NCBI GenBank assembly: GCA_958496175.1
Contig: OY292275.1
Location: 14,198,001 to 14,262,000, forward strand
Source of the DNA: Sisyra terminalis
Taxonomy: Eukaryota; Arthropoda; Insecta; Neuroptera; Sisyridae
Direction of reading: 5' to 3'
DNA length: 64,000 nucleotides
Below are positions 60,455-64,000 of the stretch, piece by piece (the first letter of the stretch is position 1; every line of letters begins with the position of its first letter). Under the pieces are notes generated by a model. It searched no databases and was not told the DNA's origin. It saw only the letters and a program-made list of their open reading frames with translations. Made by a program: the position numbers and the translations under genes.

Positions 60455-63400
60455 TAATGAGACTTACTTTTCCCTATAATATATTTTCTTTTTTAAATAA
60501 CAACAAAATTGTTTTTCATAACAACAATGATTAAATAATAATTATTGCTATGCATTAACGCAGTATTTTCGTTGTTCATTTTTTGAGTTTTGTAAACGTT
60601 ACTACTGAAATTATCTGTTTTTAATTATATGTATTATGAAATTATATGTATTACTACCTCACAAGCACGATTGTTTTTCAATTGCAATATGAACTTATAT
60701 AACAATATGAGCTTCCCATTTCTATTTGATTTGCCTGTAATTTGAAATTAAATGTCTAACACTCTTAATAAGTCATGGAAAAATATTATAGAATTATAGA
60801 TCAGATAAAAAATTTAAACGTTTATGGAAATATTCTGGAGAAGTAAAAATGGCGTTAATTGAAAAATGTTCCATTATTCAAAAATGACTCGGTATTTTTA
60901 ATTCCAGCAAAATTCGCTGAAAAAATTTTAAGGTCGTATGCCTCTAGTTTATTCCACAATTTTCGCTATATAGATGAATTGGGACGATCAAACCGTATAA
61001 AACTTTAGAAGTACATATTTTATAAAATATTAGGTAAAATATAAAAACTTGATATTAAGCTTGTTTTAAAGCTTGTCTGTAATGGAAATTAGAATTAACG
61101 TTACACAATAAACTGAATTAAGTTGCACTAAACTTGTATCCTTTTTTGTAAAGCCAAATTACCAGCTAACTTCCCATGACTTCTGGACATCCGAGTATCA
61201 TGAGTCTGCGAACCCGGTTAGCCATCCGACCAGAAATTCTTCCCGGTACTTAATCACTACAAGGGAAAGAAATCCTTCCTTTTTTGTCTTATCCCATCAC
61301 GATTATAACAATAGTAGTTGTAATGGATTCAAAACCTGAAAAATATTGATTTTGTTTTCTAAATTTCTGGTCAGTAAAATATAAAAGTTATTACAGCCAA
61401 CAAATAATTTAACTGTTTGATGGTTGGATCTAAAGTTTTGGTGAAATGTTCTCTTTAAGCTTAAACTATATTTTCATTAAAATTCTTGATTATTTTTCTC
61501 ATTTCCATTGCATTAATCATGTTTCTTTATTTACTCAAGCAATTTTAATTAATTTTCACATCGCTGAAAGCTATTTCTTATAATTTACACACTTCATTCG
61601 TTTAAATAACGATCGTATAAATAACCTCAATAAACTATTACCCGTTCCTAGGTGAAATATCAGCTTGAACATATTAATCATTAACAAGGCGATTTCAGCT
61701 CTCTTTAGTAAAATATAGACGCGAAAGATTAGTCTTAATTGCTATTTTCATCCAAAATTATTACTTTTTTCTCGATAGTAATTTTCAGGCCTTAAAAATA
61801 ATAATCACAATTATTTCTTGGGAACATTAGAGTGGAATGTTATAATTTTACAAGGCAGACAATTTTTAATATTGAGTTTAATTTTTATCTGGAAACGACC
61901 TCTTGCTTTAATAACAAACAAGGAAAAAGAAGTGAGATACAACAAGGTGTGAAAGGGGGTGGTAATATCTGCATTTGACGGGAATTATTATTTAACAGGA
62001 AATTTTACAAAAGAGACGGTTATAAGAAAACTGATGAAGGAGTATAAGCAGAGATGTTTTCAATATTAAGATTGAGAAAAAAAATCGGATATGATGAAGT
62101 ATAGAATAGGAAAAACAAAATGAAAGTATTTGTGTGTAGATATTTTAATTTTTTTTCTAAGATTAGAATATTTTTCTTTTCACCTTTGTTGGATTTTTTC
62201 CCGAGCTGTCGAGATAGGATTTCATGCACGTTAATTAAAAATATAACATGAATTTTAAATTTAAATATATATGAAGCTGTGGAAAAAAAAAACTTCTGTC
62301 ATGTCCAATTAAAAAGTTTTTACATAAAATTTTGATAAAACATAACCTTACTGTTAGGAAAAAGTATGAAATTAAGGATCATCTACATTCGTATTCCGAA
62401 ATAATTAAAATTTAACTTGATTCAGAAATTACGAGAAATGGGAGCAGAAATGGAGACTTTAAGCTCCTGCCTCAGTCCTTCGGGACATTGTCTCGCCTGC
62501 TTAAAAGAAAATGGTACGAAAAGATCGTTGTTAATAATTATACTATCTATAAAATGGGAACGAGAAATGAAAAAATGAGGCACTAAAGACGGCAAGAAAA
62601 AAAATAACACGCATTTGACTAATGGCTAATTATTTGAGAAATTGGCCATTAATTTTCAAATTTTTTTTTCTTTTATTTGTAAAAAATTTAAATTTCATGC
62701 CAAAGCTCTCGTTGACTTGTGAATTAACATAGAAACAACAAAAAGCTCTAATGACCAAGGTCCATTTAATGTCAGAAAATGAACGCATTTTTTTTTAATT
62801 TCATCAATTGGAATTTACGAATTTTCCAGAAAAAAAAATAAATTCAAATCTTTCCCGCTTGTTTATTGCCTCGTTTGGACGATAATCGCCCATTCTTTTT
62901 TTCTTCTATGTTTGTAAAAAAATCAAAAGGAACGCAGAGCCATGAGATGAGAAACCTCTGAAAAAATCCAAGCTCATTTGTTACCAAATAGAGAGCAAAA
63001 AGATTAAAAGAACAAATAAAAAAGGGATGGTCTCATCCTTAATTCCTTCTCTTTTTTTTTGTTCCTTTCTTTTATGATGTGTGTACCGAGATAAATATTA
63101 GTAGAATAGAATAGAACGATTTATGTGGAATTGAAATCATTTTGAAAGTTGTTCCATGTAAACGACAGCAAATTTATTATGAGATAAAAAAGATTAATGT
63201 CGAAATTTTTACATAAAATGACGAAGATGGAATCGAAAAAAATCTCAAGACACATCAAAAATATTTCATCAGAATTTAAAAAAAAATCGTGTGAAAACCC
63301 AAAGAAAAATTATCATAGTTCAATTAATCAAATAAAAAGTCCTAAATGTTACTCTTCAACCCTTATTGTATATTACCTCTGAATTGTTTCATTGTTCCGC

Positions 63401-64000
63401 ACGAAGAACGTTAGAGCCAAAAAAAAAACGAATAATTTTAGTAGGAAGTAATATCTACAATGATTAATTGTTTTTTCCATCCTACCCGAATTCGATATCC
63501 TCTTACCAAGACTTTTACAACAATCGAAGGTTTTTAATACTTATCAGTGTTTAGCAAGGATGAAAAATTATACATCAGAAAAGCCAACCAAAAAATGCAT
63601 GGAAATTCTTACCATGTAAAACTTTTCAATGGTTTCACTTAGAAAATTCATTTTAAATATGATAGTTATTTAAAAGTTTTTTTTATATAGAAAAGAAAAT
63701 TCATGCATTTTTAAATTATTGATCATTAAAATAAATCGTCATGATTTTCCCCCTCAAGAAACCATAATAGGGACATTTTGTCAAAAAAGGATTAGCTATT
63801 AAATTTTATTGAGATGACACACAATATTCTGTCATAAAAGCTCTTTACGTGCTCCAACTACTTTATAATAAACTTAATCTTATAAGTTTTCTCAACCCCA
63901 ACGATTTTCTCGATAAAAGACTTTGATCCCTAAAAAAATTAATCTCAAGTCTCACCGAAACCGTTGTTGCTTTCATTACTTAACCTGTAATTCAACTGAA
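60455..64000. other. Sequence without a recognised gene
   Basis: AT-rich. Apart from a possible SINE at 61140-61270, nothing supported. ORFs at 62020-62229, 62422-62610 and 63197-63382 are low in complexity or lack motifs. Confidence 0.5.
61140..61270 (-). mobile_element. Possible second tRNA-derived SINE family
   Basis: On the minus strand GGATGGCTAACCGGG fits a pol III A box (TGGCTAACCGGG). About 33 bases later GTCATGGG...AGCTGG sits where a B box is expected, but GGTTCGAATCC is not present. Single copy in the window; uncertain. Confidence 0.3.

Overview
The window looks like intergenic or deep intronic DNA from an AT-rich arthropod nuclear genome, most likely an insect. The reasons are the absence of dense open reading frames, abundant poly-A/T and microsatellite tracts, and a mixture of element types typical of insects: Penelope-like elements (PLEs), jockey-type and (GAA)n-tailed non-LTR retrotransposons, a P-element-type transposon with a THAP exon, mariner and hAT remnants, and tRNA-derived SINEs. 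I could not recognise any host protein-coding exon, rRNA or functional tRNA gene. Every coding region I can name is a decayed transposon gene.

Layout. 0.7-2.3 kb: a 5'-truncated PLE preceded by an inverted copy of its own 3' end and interrupted by a 401-bp solo LTR. The LTR carries two perfect heat-shock elements just upstream of a TATA box and initiator. 4.7-7.9 kb: a promoter-like dispersed repeat, then an 817-bp tandem duplication whose second copy was hit by a SINE and a jockey-type LINE; the first copy preserves the empty site. 9.9-11.7 kb: a fold-back repeat, a second SINE copy and a hAT transposase remnant. 14.5-15.1 kb: PLE ends. 18.35-24.24 kb: a PLE with a GIY-YIG endonuclease frame, split by a 4,846-bp P-type transposon with a perfect 8-bp target duplication. 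28.65-30.19 kb: a 1.5-kb interspersed repeat. 35.4 kb: a third SINE copy with a perfect 13-bp target duplication. 38-39 kb: a mariner end and the second copy of the promoter-like repeat. 41.5-43.4 kb: two PLE remnants and a LINE tail. 45.7-46.9 kb: a PLE inverted end-pair inserted, with a 13-bp target duplication, into a MITE. 49.6-50.4 kb: a decayed DDE transposase. 53.2-53.9 and 57.1-58.7 kb: jockey-type LINE fragments. 59.1-60.4 kb: a decayed full-length mariner. 61.2 kb: a possible second SINE family.

The unifying theme is a set of sequences in the PLE ends that fit the type I hammerhead ribozyme consensus (CTGANGA, stem II, GAAA, short self-complementary stem III, UH cleavage site). They occur in at least five sequence families. 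In several of them the core changes only at position 7, which tolerates any base. Small RNA motifs, SINE boxes and promoter-like motifs are better preserved here than any coding sequence.
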